This document shows, piece by piece, positions 1 to 8,635 of a stretch of 64,000 nucleotides of DNA. Under the pieces are notes generated by a model. That model was not told the origin of the DNA. It made no database searches and worked only from the letters and a program-made list of their open reading frames with translations. This DNA comes from JBCCGL01 sp039029275 (GTDB lineage Bacteria; Pseudomonadota; Gammaproteobacteria; JBCCGL01): the NCBI GenBank assembly GCA_039029275.1, contig JBCCGL010000006.1, positions 231,001 through 295,000 on the forward strand, given 5' to 3'. Within the stretch, counting starts at the first letter, position 1; the number at the start of each line of letters is the position of its first letter. The translations under genes and the position numbers were made by a program.

Positions 1-179
1 ACACCTGGCGCCGCCCACGGTGCCGCGTATCCGGGAGAAACTTGTCCCGCATTGGCGAAACTGGTTTCCATAGCCGTTTCAGCTTGCCGCTCAACGACTG
101 TCACCTGATGTCCGGCGCGCGAAAGGTACCACGCGCTGCAGACACCAATAACACCTCCTCCCAGAATCAATACCCGCAT
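1..179 (-). CDS. dadA: D-amino acid dehydrogenase DadA, N-terminal part (runs off the window)
   Basis: Only the first 59 or so codons are present; the gene continues beyond base 1. The product begins MRVLILGGGVIGVCSAWYL, a Rossmann FAD-binding GxGxxG motif at residues 7-12, followed by an acidic residue ending beta-2 (VVERQ). It continues into the ETSFANAGQVSPGYAAPWA region that is characteristic of DadA-type flavoproteins. DadA oxidises D-amino acids, mainly D-alanine, to 2-oxo acids and feeds electrons to the respiratory chain. The start ATG lies 17 bases after the glyA stop on the same strand, so the two genes probably form one transcript. A purine-rich stretch precedes the start. Identity rests on a short segment. 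Confidence 0.75.
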   Translation of the reverse strand, partial: MRVLILGGGVIGVCSAWYLSRAGHQVTVVERQAETAMETSFANAGQVSPGYAAPWAAPG

Positions 180-196
180 TTTTTCTCTTTTTTTCT

Positions 197-1456
197 TTAA
201 TTTGTATAAACCGGAAAACGCGCACACAGCTTGGAAACCGTGCGTGACGCTTCTGGTGACAGTGGTTTTCCACCAATCGACTCAACGACATCTGCAACTA
301 CGTTGCCCAATGTTTGGAACTCGGCAATTCGCAGCCCGCGTGTTGTCGCGGCCGCTGTTCCCAAGCGCAAGCCGACCCATTCTGACGGCTTTGCCGAATC
401 GAAAGGAACCGGATTTTTGTTGCTGGTGATGTTGACCTGCGCGAGGGCATCCTGAACCTGTTGCCCGCTCAGTTCGCGCGAGGAGAAATTCAACAACACC
501 ATGTGTGTGTCCGTACCACCGCCAACGATATCGAGCCCGCGCGACTCCAGGGTCGCGGCCATGGTTTTCGCATTTGCAATGACTTGCGTGCCGTAGGTTT
601 TAAATTCATCGCACAACGCTTCACCCAGACAAACCGCTTTAGCCGCAATCACTTGTGTATGCATACTCCCCTGCACGCCGGGGAAAATCGCCGACTGGAA
701 TTTCTTTGCCCACGCGCGGTCGCGCGCCAGAATCAACCCGCCACGCGGCCCGCGCAGCGTTTTCGTTGTCGTGCAGGTCACGATGTCGGCATGCAGAATC
801 GGCGATGGGTGCGCACCTGCCGCGACCAGACCCGCGATGTGTGCCATGTCGACCAAAAACAATGCACCGACTGCATCGGCGATCTCGCGCATGCGAGCAA
901 AATCGATTGCACGCGGATACGCCGACCCGCCGGCAATCAGCAATTTCGGTTTTATCTCAGACGCTTTATCTGCCACTTCGTCGTAGTCGATGACGCCGGT
1001 TTGACGGTTCACACCATAGTGGTACGCATCAAACCAGCGTCCGGATTGATTTGGCTTGGCGCCGTGACTCAAGTGCCCGCCAGCAGCAAGATCCATACTA
1101 AGGACGGCGTCACCCGGCCGTAAGGTCGCAAAAAAGACAGCCTGATTCGCCTGCGTTCCCGAGTGCGGCTGAACATTCGCGTACGCGCAATCAAACAACT
1201 CGCAGGCCCGATCAATCGCAGCTTGCTCCACGATATCCACGAATTCGGCGCCGCCGTGAAAACGGTTGCCGGGATAGCCTTCCAGCGTTTTGTTGGTCAT
1301 CGCATGGCCGAGCGCATCCAGCACCGCGCGACTCACGATGTTTTCCGATGCGATCAATTCGATTTGATTTTGCTGTCGATTAAGTTCGCCAGACAACGCG
1401 TTGGCAATATGCGGGTCCGCAGTATCCACGCCCGCGTTAAAGAACGCGTGAGTCAT
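197..1456 (-). CDS. glyA: Serine hydroxymethyltransferase
   Basis: A 419-residue cytosolic PLP enzyme interconverting serine plus tetrahydrofolate with glycine plus methylene-tetrahydrofolate. Seen in the sequence: the LIASENIVS motif near residues 34-42, the YPGNRFHGG region near 61-69, LVDMAHIAGLVAAG near 201-214, and TTTKTLRGPRGG with the Schiff-base lysine at about residue 232. Length matches the family. It is upstream of dadA on the same strand and divergent from a GcvA-like LysR gene, about 110 bases between the starts. Many N-methyl glycine demethylases elsewhere in the window yield C1 units that this enzyme would handle. The pairing with dadA suggests glycine/serine/alanine catabolism rather than a purely housekeeping copy. 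Confidence 0.95.
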   Translation of the reverse strand: MTHAFFNAGVDTADPHIANALSGELNRQQNQIELIASENIVSRAVLDALGHAMTNKTLEGYPGNRFHGGAEFVDIVEQAAIDRACELFDCAYANVQPHSGTQANQAVFFATLRPGDAVLSMDLAAGGHLSHGAKPNQSGRWFDAYHYGVNRQTGVIDYDEVADKASEIKPKLLIAGGSAYPRAIDFARMREIADAVGALFLVDMAHIAGLVAAGAHPSPILHADIVTCTTTKTLRGPRGGLILARDRAWAKKFQSAIFPGVQGSMHTQVIAAKAVCLGEALCDEFKTYGTQVIANAKTMAATLESRGLDIVGGGTDTHMVLLNFSSRELSGQQVQDALAQVNITSNKNPVPFDSAKPSEWVGLRLGTAAATTRGLRIAEFQTLGNVVADVVESIGGKPLSPEASRTVSKLCARFPVYTN

Positions 1457-1567
1457 CGGTAAGGTTTTCCTGTCGTGTTGAGCGCGCCCAGCACGTTACC
1501 GATACGGGTTGCGCTATGCAATTTAGATTTACTATTCTATAGCCGTAGAAAAACTATCTCTATACCA

Positions 1568-2446
1568 ATGCTCGAACCCAAACGCCCCAAAGGTCCTCCG
1601 CTGAATGCACTTCGAGCATTTGAGTCTGCAGCACGATTGGGTGGCTTCTCAGCCGCAGCGCACGAGCTATGCGTCACCCCGGCTGCGGTCACACAACAGG
1701 TCAAATCGCTCGAATCCTGGGTCGGCCAACCGCTATTCGAACGCCGCGCTCAAGGAGTCGAGCTGAATGCGCTCGGGCAATCAGCGTTGCAGGAACTGGG
1801 CGCTGCCTTCGACCAGCTTGGCCTCGCGGCGCAAAACCTGCGCACGCGCGCGTCACCTTTTGAGGTGCGGATTGCTGCATTGCCGAGCGTCGCGCAACTT
1901 TGGTTATCTCCTCGCTTATCGGACATTCGTCGGAATCATCCCGAAATCAAAATTTCAATTACGGCGATGGAATCGCGCCCGAACCTGCTGCGCGAGTCAT
2001 TTGATCTATGCCTCTTTTTTAGCACGGCGCCACTTCCCGACAATTCGACCACTATTTGCGCAGATGAACTCTTCCCGGTCTGCGCTCCTGAAATGGCAGA
2101 CCGAATTCGTTCACCGAATGATTTGGCGAGCGTTCCACTGTTGCAAGACGTCACATTTATCGGCGACTGGCGTCAGTGGATAACAGGTATAAACCCGCAT
2201 CTCGATCTCGAACTCAGCGGACCGACGTTTTCGCATTACAGCCTTGCAGTTGAGGAAGCAAAAAACGGTGCAGGCGTTTTGTTCGGACGCACGTCGCTGA
2301 TACAGGATGTATTGGATCAAGGTTTGCTAGTGGAGCCTTTTGATCAACGCGTTGAATTGTCCCAATCGTTGATTGTCATCACCCGACACGCATCTGGCGA
2401 ATCGAAAATGCTGGATTCAATCGTTCAGTCTTTTTTATCAACTTAA
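1568..2446 (+). CDS. LysR-family transcriptional regulator, GcvA-like
   Basis: A 292-residue regulator starting at the ATG that gives MLEPKRPKGPPLNALRAFES. An upstream in-frame ATG at 1475 adds 31 residues with no family similarity, so it is not chosen. The N-terminal winged helix-turn-helix (about residues 8-68) carries LNALRAFESAARLGGFSAAAHEL and PAAVTQQVKSLESWVGQPLFERR, close in form to GcvA, the glycine cleavage activator. The C-terminal part is the periplasmic-binding-like effector domain. It is divergent from glyA and followed closely by three redox genes on its own strand, so either could be its target. The effector cannot be read from sequence. Confidence 0.9.
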   Translation: MLEPKRPKGPPLNALRAFESAARLGGFSAAAHELCVTPAAVTQQVKSLESWVGQPLFERRAQGVELNALGQSALQELGAAFDQLGLAAQNLRTRASPFEVRIAALPSVAQLWLSPRLSDIRRNHPEIKISITAMESRPNLLRESFDLCLFFSTAPLPDNSTTICADELFPVCAPEMADRIRSPNDLASVPLLQDVTFIGDWRQWITGINPHLDLELSGPTFSHYSLAVEEAKNGAGVLFGRTSLIQDVLDQGLLVEPFDQRVELSQSLIVITRHASGESKMLDSIVQSFLST

Positions 2447-2492
2447 AATTGATAGTTCTACTCTTCGCTTTGTGTTCGAATTGGAAATCAAA

Positions 2493-3044
2493 ATGACAAA
2501 ACAACTTCCCTCGCTTTCTCAGGCACCGAACCTCACCGAAGTTTTCACGGCATTTCCGCGTGGGGTAAAGCCGATGCTGGAATTTCTCGAGGTAGTATTG
2601 AGAGAAAAGTCTTCCTTCACGCGGGGTGAACGCGAACTTATGGCAGCGCATGTGTCCTCGTTAAACGCATGCGCCTACTGTTTCGGATCGCATGCGGCGA
2701 TGGCGCAGGCGTTTGGTGTCGCCCCTGACCTACTCGAATCGCTGCGGTCCGACCCGGACAATGCCCCTATTGCAGAAAAGCTAAAACCGGTTATCCGATA
2801 CGTCTCGAAACTGACACTCTCACCAAGCCGAATGTCGCCCGTAGACGCGCAGGCCGTGTACGATGCAGGCTGGGATGAACATGCGCTCTACGACGCCATT
2901 CTGGTTTGTGCCGCGTTCAATATGATGAATCGAATTGTCGATGGAACCGGCTGCGTGGCCGATATCCCGGCGAACGCGGCGGGTTCGGAGAAGCCGTTCG
3001 AGTCTTATATCGAATGGGGTAAAACCGCAGGATTTTTTGATTGA
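2493..3044 (+). CDS. AhpD-like carboxymuconolactone decarboxylase-family protein
   Basis: A 183-residue soluble protein. The chosen ATG follows a GGAA ribosome-binding site; the longer in-frame reading from 2373 overlaps the LysR gene. The core motif NACAYCFGSHAAMA places the redox cysteines at about residues 60 and 63 and the conserved histidine at 67, as in peroxidase-related AhpD alkylhydroperoxidases. Family members reduce peroxides or act as disulfide redox partners. It lies 46 bases after the LysR stop, upstream of a GFA-family and an NQO-like gene, suggesting a small oxidative or aldehyde stress set. The true substrate is unknown. Confidence 0.85.
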   Translation: MTKQLPSLSQAPNLTEVFTAFPRGVKPMLEFLEVVLREKSSFTRGERELMAAHVSSLNACAYCFGSHAAMAQAFGVAPDLLESLRSDPDNAPIAEKLKPVIRYVSKLTLSPSRMSPVDAQAVYDAGWDEHALYDAILVCAAFNMMNRIVDGTGCVADIPANAAGSEKPFESYIEWGKTAGFFD

Positions 3045-3057
3045 GGGTGTGGTAGTA

Positions 3058-3086
3058 ACCGCGCGCCAACGCGGTGATTCTTTTTT
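3058..3086 (+). terminator. Probable Rho-independent terminator after the AhpD-like gene
   Basis: ACCGCG (3058-3063) pairs with CGCGGT (3070-3075) across a 6-base loop and is followed five bases later by six T residues at 3081-3086. It lies 14 bases after the stop codon. It would separate the AhpD-like gene from the GFA gene, which has its own strong ribosome-binding site. Confidence 0.55.
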
Positions 3087-3120
3087 CTGATTTCGTTTTC
3101 TCGAAAGAGGAGGACGTAGC

Positions 3121-3555
3121 ATGCAAGGTGGATGTTTTTGCGGATCAGTGCGGTACGAGCTTAAAAAACCGCCACACGATGCATACTTTTGTCACTGTCG
3201 TGACTGCCAGTACCTGGCGGGAGCTCCTTTTCATACACTCGCAATTGTTGATCGCGGTTCAATCGATATTGTCTGCGGAGAGACCAGCGCCTTTCATCAC
3301 CAATCACAGAGCGGGACGGATATGAAACGCGAATTCTGCCCAAAATGCGGAACGCCGTTGTTTATCACCAGCCCAAGATTTGAAGATATTCAAATGTTCA
3401 CACCCACAACGCTGGACAACCCCGATGCAGTCCGACCCTCATTCCAAATTTGGGCGCGCAGCAAAATCGACTGGATGCCTTTGATACCAGAGATCAACTG
3501 TTATCAATACGGTGCTCTTGATGGCGATATCGAACCACAACCTGAAGAAGACTAA
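3121..3555 (+). CDS. GFA / CENP-V-type zinc protein (glutathione-dependent formaldehyde-activating enzyme family)
   Basis: A 144-residue protein with the full GFA zinc-ligand pattern: C5-x-C7, C24-x-C26-x2-C29 and C73-x2-C76. The family was named for glutathione-dependent formaldehyde activation, but most members have no proven activity, so the call is to family level. A very strong Shine-Dalgarno (AGAGGAGG) sits 8 bases before the ATG. The NQO-like gene starts 3 bases after its stop, so the two are co-translated. Formaldehyde arises from N-demethylation reactions predicted elsewhere in this window, which would fit, but that link is inference. Confidence 0.88.
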   Translation: MQGGCFCGSVRYELKKPPHDAYFCHCRDCQYLAGAPFHTLAIVDRGSIDIVCGETSAFHHQSQSGTDMKREFCPKCGTPLFITSPRFEDIQMFTPTTLDNPDAVRPSFQIWARSKIDWMPLIPEINCYQYGALDGDIEPQPEED

Positions 3556-3558
3556 ATC

Positions 3559-4326
3559 ATGCATGCCCATATTCTTGTCGCTCACCCAGAACCTAAATCG
3601 TTTAACGCGCAATTAGCATCAATTTCGCAGGAATCCTTAAAAACGCAAAACTGGACGACGTCGTTTACTGATCTTTATTCGAGTGACTTCGATCCGCGCG
3701 AAGGCGCAAGTCATTTTTCCCTACGCAAGGACAAAGACGTTTTTCACACACAAACTGAACAACGTCACAGCGCAGACAACAATCGCCTCCCTGAAGAGGT
3801 CGAATCGGAAGTTCAAAACTTGATGAACTGCGATTTACTGGTCGTCCATTTTCCCGTCTGGTGGTTCGGGATGCCTGCAATCTTGAAAGGGTGGATGGAT
3901 CGCGTTTTCGCGTATGGTCGCATGTACACTAGTACAAAGCGCTATGACAAAGGCGTTTGCGCAGGAAAGAAAATGATCGCCTGCGTCACCACAGGCGCAA
4001 CCGCCGATTCTTGTTCATTTAACGGCAAGGAAGGTGATATTCAGTTGCATTTGTGGCCAATGCTGTTTCCGTTTCGATACATCGGATTTGACGTATTGCA
4101 GCCCGAGGTCTTTCACGGGGTTGGTGGCGTGGCATTTATCGAAAATCAGGAAGGTGGCCTCAGCACACTTGAGGTTTATTCAAATCACTGGGTCAAGACT
4201 CTGAGCACGCTCAAGGAACGAGAATCAATTCAATACAACCGGGATGAGGAATTTGATGAGAGGAAACAGCTTGTTTCTGGAGCGCCGGTTTACTCACCTT
4301 TTGTGCGGCAAAATCAGGATATTTGA
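3559..4326 (+). CDS. NAD(P)H:quinone oxidoreductase-like flavodoxin-fold protein
   Basis: A 255-residue member of the NQO1/flavodoxin-2 family. It opens with MHAHILVAHPEPKSFN, the FMN/FAD phosphate-binding loop, and has the hallmark VVHFPVWWFGMPAILKGWMDRVFAYG region at about residues 95-120. Such enzymes transfer two electrons from NAD(P)H to quinones or nitro-compounds in the cytosol. It is the last gene of a run with the AhpD-like and GFA-family proteins, converging on the AEC permease gene. The C-terminal 40 residues (IQYNRDEEFDERK) extend beyond the core fold and have no motif I recognise. Confidence 0.85.
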   Translation: MHAHILVAHPEPKSFNAQLASISQESLKTQNWTTSFTDLYSSDFDPREGASHFSLRKDKDVFHTQTEQRHSADNNRLPEEVESEVQNLMNCDLLVVHFPVWWFGMPAILKGWMDRVFAYGRMYTSTKRYDKGVCAGKKMIACVTTGATADSCSFNGKEGDIQLHLWPMLFPFRYIGFDVLQPEVFHGVGGVAFIENQEGGLSTLEVYSNHWVKTLSTLKERESIQYNRDEEFDERKQLVSGAPVYSPFVRQNQDI

Positions 4327-4358
4327 TTGCATTAAACGATTTAGCCCTCCGCGCCCAA

Positions 4359-5288
4359 TCAAAGCTGCTCGGCGATCAAGATAAACCCGGGCAAGGTAAA
4401 AAACGACACAATAATCTGAAACGTAACGATGCTGGACATCAGTTCTGCATCGCCGCCCATTTTGCGCGCCATGACGTACGAGCTCGCAGCGGTCGGCACG
4501 GCACCGGCGATAATCGCCACGGTTCGAGCGAGTCCGTCCAGACCGACCAGCCAAGCCATCGCGATCATAATCAGTGGCATACCCACCAGTCGCGTCATCA
4601 CTCCCACGAAAAGCAACAATTTCTGCTGCGCGGCGGAACCGGGTTTCATTCCCGCACCGACGGTTAATAGTGCAAGCCCAAGACCGCCAGCACCGACAAT
4701 ATCAATCGAGTTAAAAACAATGTCGGGTAGACCGGTTAGATTGAAAACAATCCCGGCGACGCATGCCAGAATCAACGGGTTGGTGAGGATTTTTAAACCA
4801 ACGGACCGGGCGTCTACCGTCGCGTCAGAGCGACCGTAAACAGAAAGGATAATCACGGAGATGACATTCAGCAGCGGCACCATAATCGCGAGCGCCAGCG
4901 CGGCCAAGGCTAACCCTGGATCGCCGTACAGTGGTCCAATCACCGCGATCGCGACAAAACCATGAAAGCGCGTCGCGCCTTGAAAAATACTGGAAAACGT
5001 CGGCCCGCTGTCCGGGTATCGGTTTCGAAATAAAGTATGCGTTGCAATTAACAGAACCGACATCCCGAAAATCGCAACGACAATGACCAGGGCGAAGCTA
5101 CCAAACGGTACGCTGCCAAGGTCGGCCCGACTCAGCGTTCGAACGATGAGAAAAGGCAGCAACAGGTAAAAACAGACGTGTTCAATCGATGACCACACCG
5201 ACTCGCCGACAACACGAAAACGGAACAACAGATGTCCGATTGCGATAATCAGGAATACGGAGGCAATGGCGTTAAACGTAGCAAGCAA
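4359..5288 (-). CDS. Auxin-efflux-carrier (AEC) family permease
   Basis: A 309-residue inner-membrane protein with about ten hydrophobic segments in two halves. The AEC-type pattern is seen in LIIAIGHLLFRFRVV near the start, the TNPLILACVAGIVFNLTG segment in the middle, and the GAVPTAASSYVMARKMGGDAELMSS region near residues 260-290. AEC proteins move small carboxylates such as malonate or malate. It sits downstream of, and on the same strand as, the SpeD-dehydrogenase-methyltransferase-MFS operon, but a 217-base gap separates them, so membership of that operon is uncertain. Confidence 0.85.
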   Translation of the reverse strand: MLATFNAIASVFLIIAIGHLLFRFRVVGESVWSSIEHVCFYLLLPFLIVRTLSRADLGSVPFGSFALVIVVAIFGMSVLLIATHTLFRNRYPDSGPTFSSIFQGATRFHGFVAIAVIGPLYGDPGLALAALALAIMVPLLNVISVIILSVYGRSDATVDARSVGLKILTNPLILACVAGIVFNLTGLPDIVFNSIDIVGAGGLGLALLTVGAGMKPGSAAQQKLLLFVGVMTRLVGMPLIMIAMAWLVGLDGLARTVAIIAGAVPTAASSYVMARKMGGDAELMSSIVTFQIIVSFFTLPGFILIAEQL

Positions 5289-5505
5289 AAGAATTGACCG
5301 ATTCGATGAGAACTTGATTGAATTTTATCAAATGGATCGATGAAACGATTGAGCCAGCGCCGAGGCTTAGCGCAGTCCATGGAGAAATGTTCTAATCCAA
5401 AACAGAGGGAGATGAATTTATCTCGCAAGTCCGGCAACGGTATGCTTGAGAAGGATCTGTCGAGGTGACCGGTGGTTGAGTCACGTAGAACTTTAATCCA
5501 CCAGA

Positions 5506-6690
5506 TTAAGCGTCAGAGTGAATACGACTCATCAAAAGCAGGGCAATTACTATCGTTCCGGTTGTAAATAGCCAGAAAAATCCAAAGCTTCCAAAATAGT
5601 GAGTGAACTTGCCTCCAGCAACACCACCTGCCACAGAGCCGACCCCTAAAAACAAATTTGCTCTTCCAAAGATCAAACTCGCCGAGCGTTCAGAAACAGT
5701 ATTTGCCAAGAACGCAGGGAACAGGCCGAACAAACCAAAATAGAATGCGCCATACAAAATAGCGACAAACGCAGCGACTTGTGCGCTCTGAAAGATCGCC
5801 ATCGCCATAAACGCGCTGCCAAGCACGGCCAGACAAAGCATGATTGTCACCTTGATCGTGAATCTGTTGGCTATGTAAGTGAGGAAGACACCGCTAAAAG
5901 CACCAAGAATCCCCGGAATAATCCACGCGTTTGCAGCGGCTGACTCAGCGAAGTGTAAGTCTTCAACCAGATAAGCAGAGAAGTACGTCTGGAATGACAC
6001 AAGCCCGATACCACAAAGAAACAGGACGGCGTAGAAGACTAAAACAGGAAATCCTTGTGGTACCGTGCCATCGGCAGTTATCGAATGGATGCCAGACTCT
6101 GTTAAGTCGTTTTTTGGTTGCGCAAACCATGTGAGGACGATGAAGCTCATCAGTCCTATAAGCATTGTTACCATACCGAGGCCAAACCACATAGACGAGA
6201 CCCCAAATTTCGCCAGAGCGGGCGGAATGACAACGCCATTAATCAGAAATCCGATCGCGGTACCGCACGCCGCGATGCTGAGCGCCGCCACCCGCTGGGC
6301 CTTTTCCATTGAGAGTGCTGTGTACCTAACCATCGGCACCCATGCAAAGGCGATCAAAAGCCCCAACGCACCATAAATCAAAAACAACGCGGTGTATTGA
6401 TCGGTAAATCCCACGGCCGCCACCAGGGCACCACCACCTATTGTCGAAAAGGAAATGATTATTTCGGGCCTTGCCATTGAAGCTGCTTTGCCCGCCGCGA
6501 GCGAGCCGAGGAAATAAGCTCCCTGGTGGATGGCCGTCAAATTGCCAACGTCGGAATAAGTCATCCCGAATTGATCAATCAGTCTTGGCCACATGATGAC
6601 CATGACATTTCGACCAAACCCAAACATGCTCGTTATGATCGCCGTCATTGCGAGAATGCATATTCCGAGGCCGAGAAATCCGCGATTCAC
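5506..6690 (-). CDS. Major facilitator superfamily transporter
   Basis: A 394-residue, twelve-helix MFS permease resembling the YbfB/YjiJ group. Two six-helix halves are visible, with a hydrophilic loop near residues 190-210. The start is GTG overlapping the methyltransferase stop (GTGA), so it is translationally coupled to the upstream gene. As last member of the speD-dehydrogenase-methyltransferase operon it is the natural candidate to export or import the pathway product. Direction of transport cannot be deduced from sequence. Confidence 0.85.
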   Translation of the reverse strand: MNRGFLGLGICILAMTAIITSMFGFGRNVMVIMWPRLIDQFGMTYSDVGNLTAIHQGAYFLGSLAAGKAASMARPEIIISFSTIGGGALVAAVGFTDQYTALFLIYGALGLLIAFAWVPMVRYTALSMEKAQRVAALSIAACGTAIGFLINGVVIPPALAKFGVSSMWFGLGMVTMLIGLMSFIVLTWFAQPKNDLTESGIHSITADGTVPQGFPVLVFYAVLFLCGIGLVSFQTYFSAYLVEDLHFAESAAANAWIIPGILGAFSGVFLTYIANRFTIKVTIMLCLAVLGSAFMAMAIFQSAQVAAFVAILYGAFYFGLFGLFPAFLANTVSERSASLIFGRANLFLGVGSVAGGVAGGKFTHYFGSFGFFWLFTTGTIVIALLLMSRIHSDA

Positions 6691-7514
6691 GACCTGGGCC
6701 TTAGTGCATAAATTAATCGAGCGCTCTTATCGTCCAACGGCTCGCGATCATGATTCCCAAATGCAGTGACAATCTGCAATCCTGCTCTGTGCACCAATTG
6801 TTCTATATGTTGGCGCGTGTACATGCGCAGCGTAAGATCGGTGTATAGTTTCCGAATGATTCCTTCAGCGTCTGCTTTATACAGAAATCTGAATTTCATC
6901 AGTTCTCCGTCATGCATTTGTATCCTGGAGCGCATTAGCGTTCCACCGTTCGGCAGTGGCCGCGTCCATTCATAAACGATTGTTCCATCTTCCTGATTGG
7001 GGTTATAGAAGATTGGCCTGCTACGCTTGCTAAGGGAGCTGTCGCCAAAGCTTGCAAGGTCGAGGAGTAAATTGCCGCGCGATGATACACATCCGCCAAG
7101 GCTTTTTAGTGCGCTCAAAGCGTCGTCGTCACTTAACAAAAGTTGAAACGCATCGATTGGCGTGACTACAAGATCAAATGTTCGACCCAGCTCCAAACTG
7201 CGCATATCTCCCTGAAGAAACGAGATGTTAGCCGCGAAAGAGCTGTGTAACGGATCGAACTTTCGCCGCTCCGCTTGCGCCACCATTTCCTTCTCAAGAT
7301 CGACGCCAACGACTTCGATTCCGTGCTTGGCGAAATGGAAAACATTTCTCCCTACCCCACACGGAACTTCAAGTACAGAGTTGACCCCATCTGTCAGGAA
7401 TGATGTCAGAAAAACAGCGTCCATATCGGTTGCGTGCTCGGTTTCGTAAAACGCCGATCGTTCGGCATATGTGATCGGTTTGTATTCGGTTTCTGTATCT
7501 ACCAGTGTCGTCAT
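6687..7514 (-). CDS. SAM-dependent class I methyltransferase
   Basis: A 275-residue protein starting MTTLVDTETEY. A GTG nine codons upstream (7541) is also possible and would overlap the preceding gene. Motif I, VLEVPCGVGRNVF, lies at about residues 47-59, with the acidic ribose-binding residue in VVGVDLEKE near 72 and a motif II-like FLQGDMRS. The C-terminal half is mixed beta, with LTLRMYTRQHIEQLVHRAGLQ typical of Methyltransf_25 enzymes acting on small molecules. Upstream is the SpeD/dehydrogenase pair and downstream the MFS gene, each overlapping or nearly so. It may N-methylate the pathway intermediate. Because aminopropyltransferases share this fold, aminopropyl transfer from decarboxylated SAM is an alternative, though no spermidine-synthase motifs are present. 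Confidence 0.85.
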   Translation of the reverse strand: MTTLVDTETEYKPITYAERSAFYETEHATDMDAVFLTSFLTDGVNSVLEVPCGVGRNVFHFAKHGIEVVGVDLEKEMVAQAERRKFDPLHSSFAANISFLQGDMRSLELGRTFDLVVTPIDAFQLLLSDDDALSALKSLGGCVSSRGNLLLDLASFGDSSLSKRSRPIFYNPNQEDGTIVYEWTRPLPNGGTLMRSRIQMHDGELMKFRFLYKADAEGIIRKLYTDLTLRMYTRQHIEQLVHRAGLQIVTAFGNHDREPLDDKSARLIYALRPRS

Positions 7515-7531
7515 CGAGTTCACCGCACAGG

Positions 7532-8635
7532 CTATCCACACTTCTTTAACATCGACGCGACGTATTCACTTGAAACGGCGCCATCTCTTGTCACCTCTGC
7601 TTTCGCCAGGGCTCGGTCGTCAATAGTCAGGTGATTGTGAACACTCGCCAAGCGACACAAATACGGTGCGCATAAGCGACTTAGTGCTTGAGCGGAGCTT
7701 CGATGAACACCGCCCGGCAATTTGTCAATTTTGCAGTGCAGAACGCCAAACCGGGAGCAAACGGGGGCCTCTAGACTGGTTTCTTGATCAAAGGTTTCAA
7801 GGTAGCCGGGGCCATAGCCGCACGTTACATCGACGATCATGCTGCCCTTGCGCATAGTTTTCACCATGTCAGTGGTGATCATTGCAGGCGTTTCACGCGT
7901 GGATATGAGAATCGCGCCGACTACAAGGTCAACGCTTGGCAAGAGCTGTCCCAAGACATCTCCCTCATTGATCAAGCACGTCACGTTTCCTGGCATCAAT
8001 GCAGAGAACGCTCTCAAACGAGAACGGTTGCGCCCCAGCACCGTGACGTCTGCACCAAGAGCCGCCGCAGTCGTTGCGGCTGCAGCACCTGAATTTCCAT
8101 AGCCGATCACCAAAACTTTAGCCGGTGTCGCGTCAGGAATACGTGGCAAGAAAACTCCATTCCCGCCCAAATGCGATTGCAAATGATACGCGCCGTAAAT
8201 CACAGCCATTTTTCCGGCAATTTCACTGTGCGCGCGCGTGACAGGGAATTCGCCGAGTGGCTCTTCGATAAATTCAAACGCAAATGATCGTATGCCCTGA
8301 TCGCAGAGCGCGTTGGCAAGCGCGCGATTGTCTTCGAGATGCAGATACGAAGCATAAGAGCATCCGAAAGGCATTCTTGCGACATCGTCTGGTGTAGGTG
8401 GCTTATACTTTGCAATTAAAGACGCCTTTGCCCACGCGTCTTTTGCGGACAGAACCACGGCTCCCGCTTGTTCAAATTGTAGATCGTGGATTCCATACCC
8501 CTGACCAATGCCGGCTTCGCAAAAGACCTGAATTCCTTGATCCAAATAGTCAGTCACTAACTCGGGAAACATCAGACTTCGAACCTCGTTCGGGTTGCTG
8601 TCGCGCACGAACGTCACAGATTTGGCAATGCTCAT
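7532..8635 (-). CDS. AlaDH/PNT-superfamily NAD(P)-dependent dehydrogenase, possibly opine-forming
   Basis: A 367-residue dehydrogenase with the alanine dehydrogenase/transhydrogenase architecture. Seen: the K78 region (IAKYKPP), H99 in SYLHLED, SEIAGKMAVIYGA (137-149) and a Rossmann motif VIGYGNSG at 177-183. Three differences from true alanine dehydrogenase stand out. Beta-2 ends in GRNR (201-204) instead of an acidic residue, pointing to NADP(H). The position of the catalytic Asp in VDVAIDQGG is Gly273 (VDVTCGYG). The NMPGAV segment is IDKLPGGV, nearer the IDHLPS motif of saccharopine dehydrogenase and the opine enzyme N5-carboxyethylornithine synthase. The ATG overlaps the speD stop (ATGA). 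I infer reductive condensation of an amine with a 2-oxo acid rather than alanine deamination. Confidence 0.75.
   Translation of the reverse strand: MSIAKSVTFVRDSNPNEVRSLMFPELVTDYLDQGIQVFCEAGIGQGYGIHDLQFEQAGAVVLSAKDAWAKASLIAKYKPPTPDDVARMPFGCSYASYLHLEDNRALANALCDQGIRSFAFEFIEEPLGEFPVTRAHSEIAGKMAVIYGAYHLQSHLGGNGVFLPRIPDATPAKVLVIGYGNSGAAAATTAAALGADVTVLGRNRSRLRAFSALMPGNVTCLINEGDVLGQLLPSVDLVVGAILISTRETPAMITTDMVKTMRKGSMIVDVTCGYGPGYLETFDQETSLEAPVCSRFGVLHCKIDKLPGGVHRSSAQALSRLCAPYLCRLASVHNHLTIDDRALAKAEVTRDGAVSSEYVASMLKKCG

Noticed and set aside
461..1123. 220-codon frame opposite glyA
   Set aside because: Antisense to a clear SHMT gene, no family features.
1457..1567. Glycine riboswitch upstream of glyA
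   Set aside because: Only about 110 bases and no tandem aptamer-like structure could be recognised.
7532..8635. Plain alanine dehydrogenase annotation
   Set aside because: Catalytic Asp and NMPGAV motif are not conserved and cofactor motif differs, so the name would mislead.
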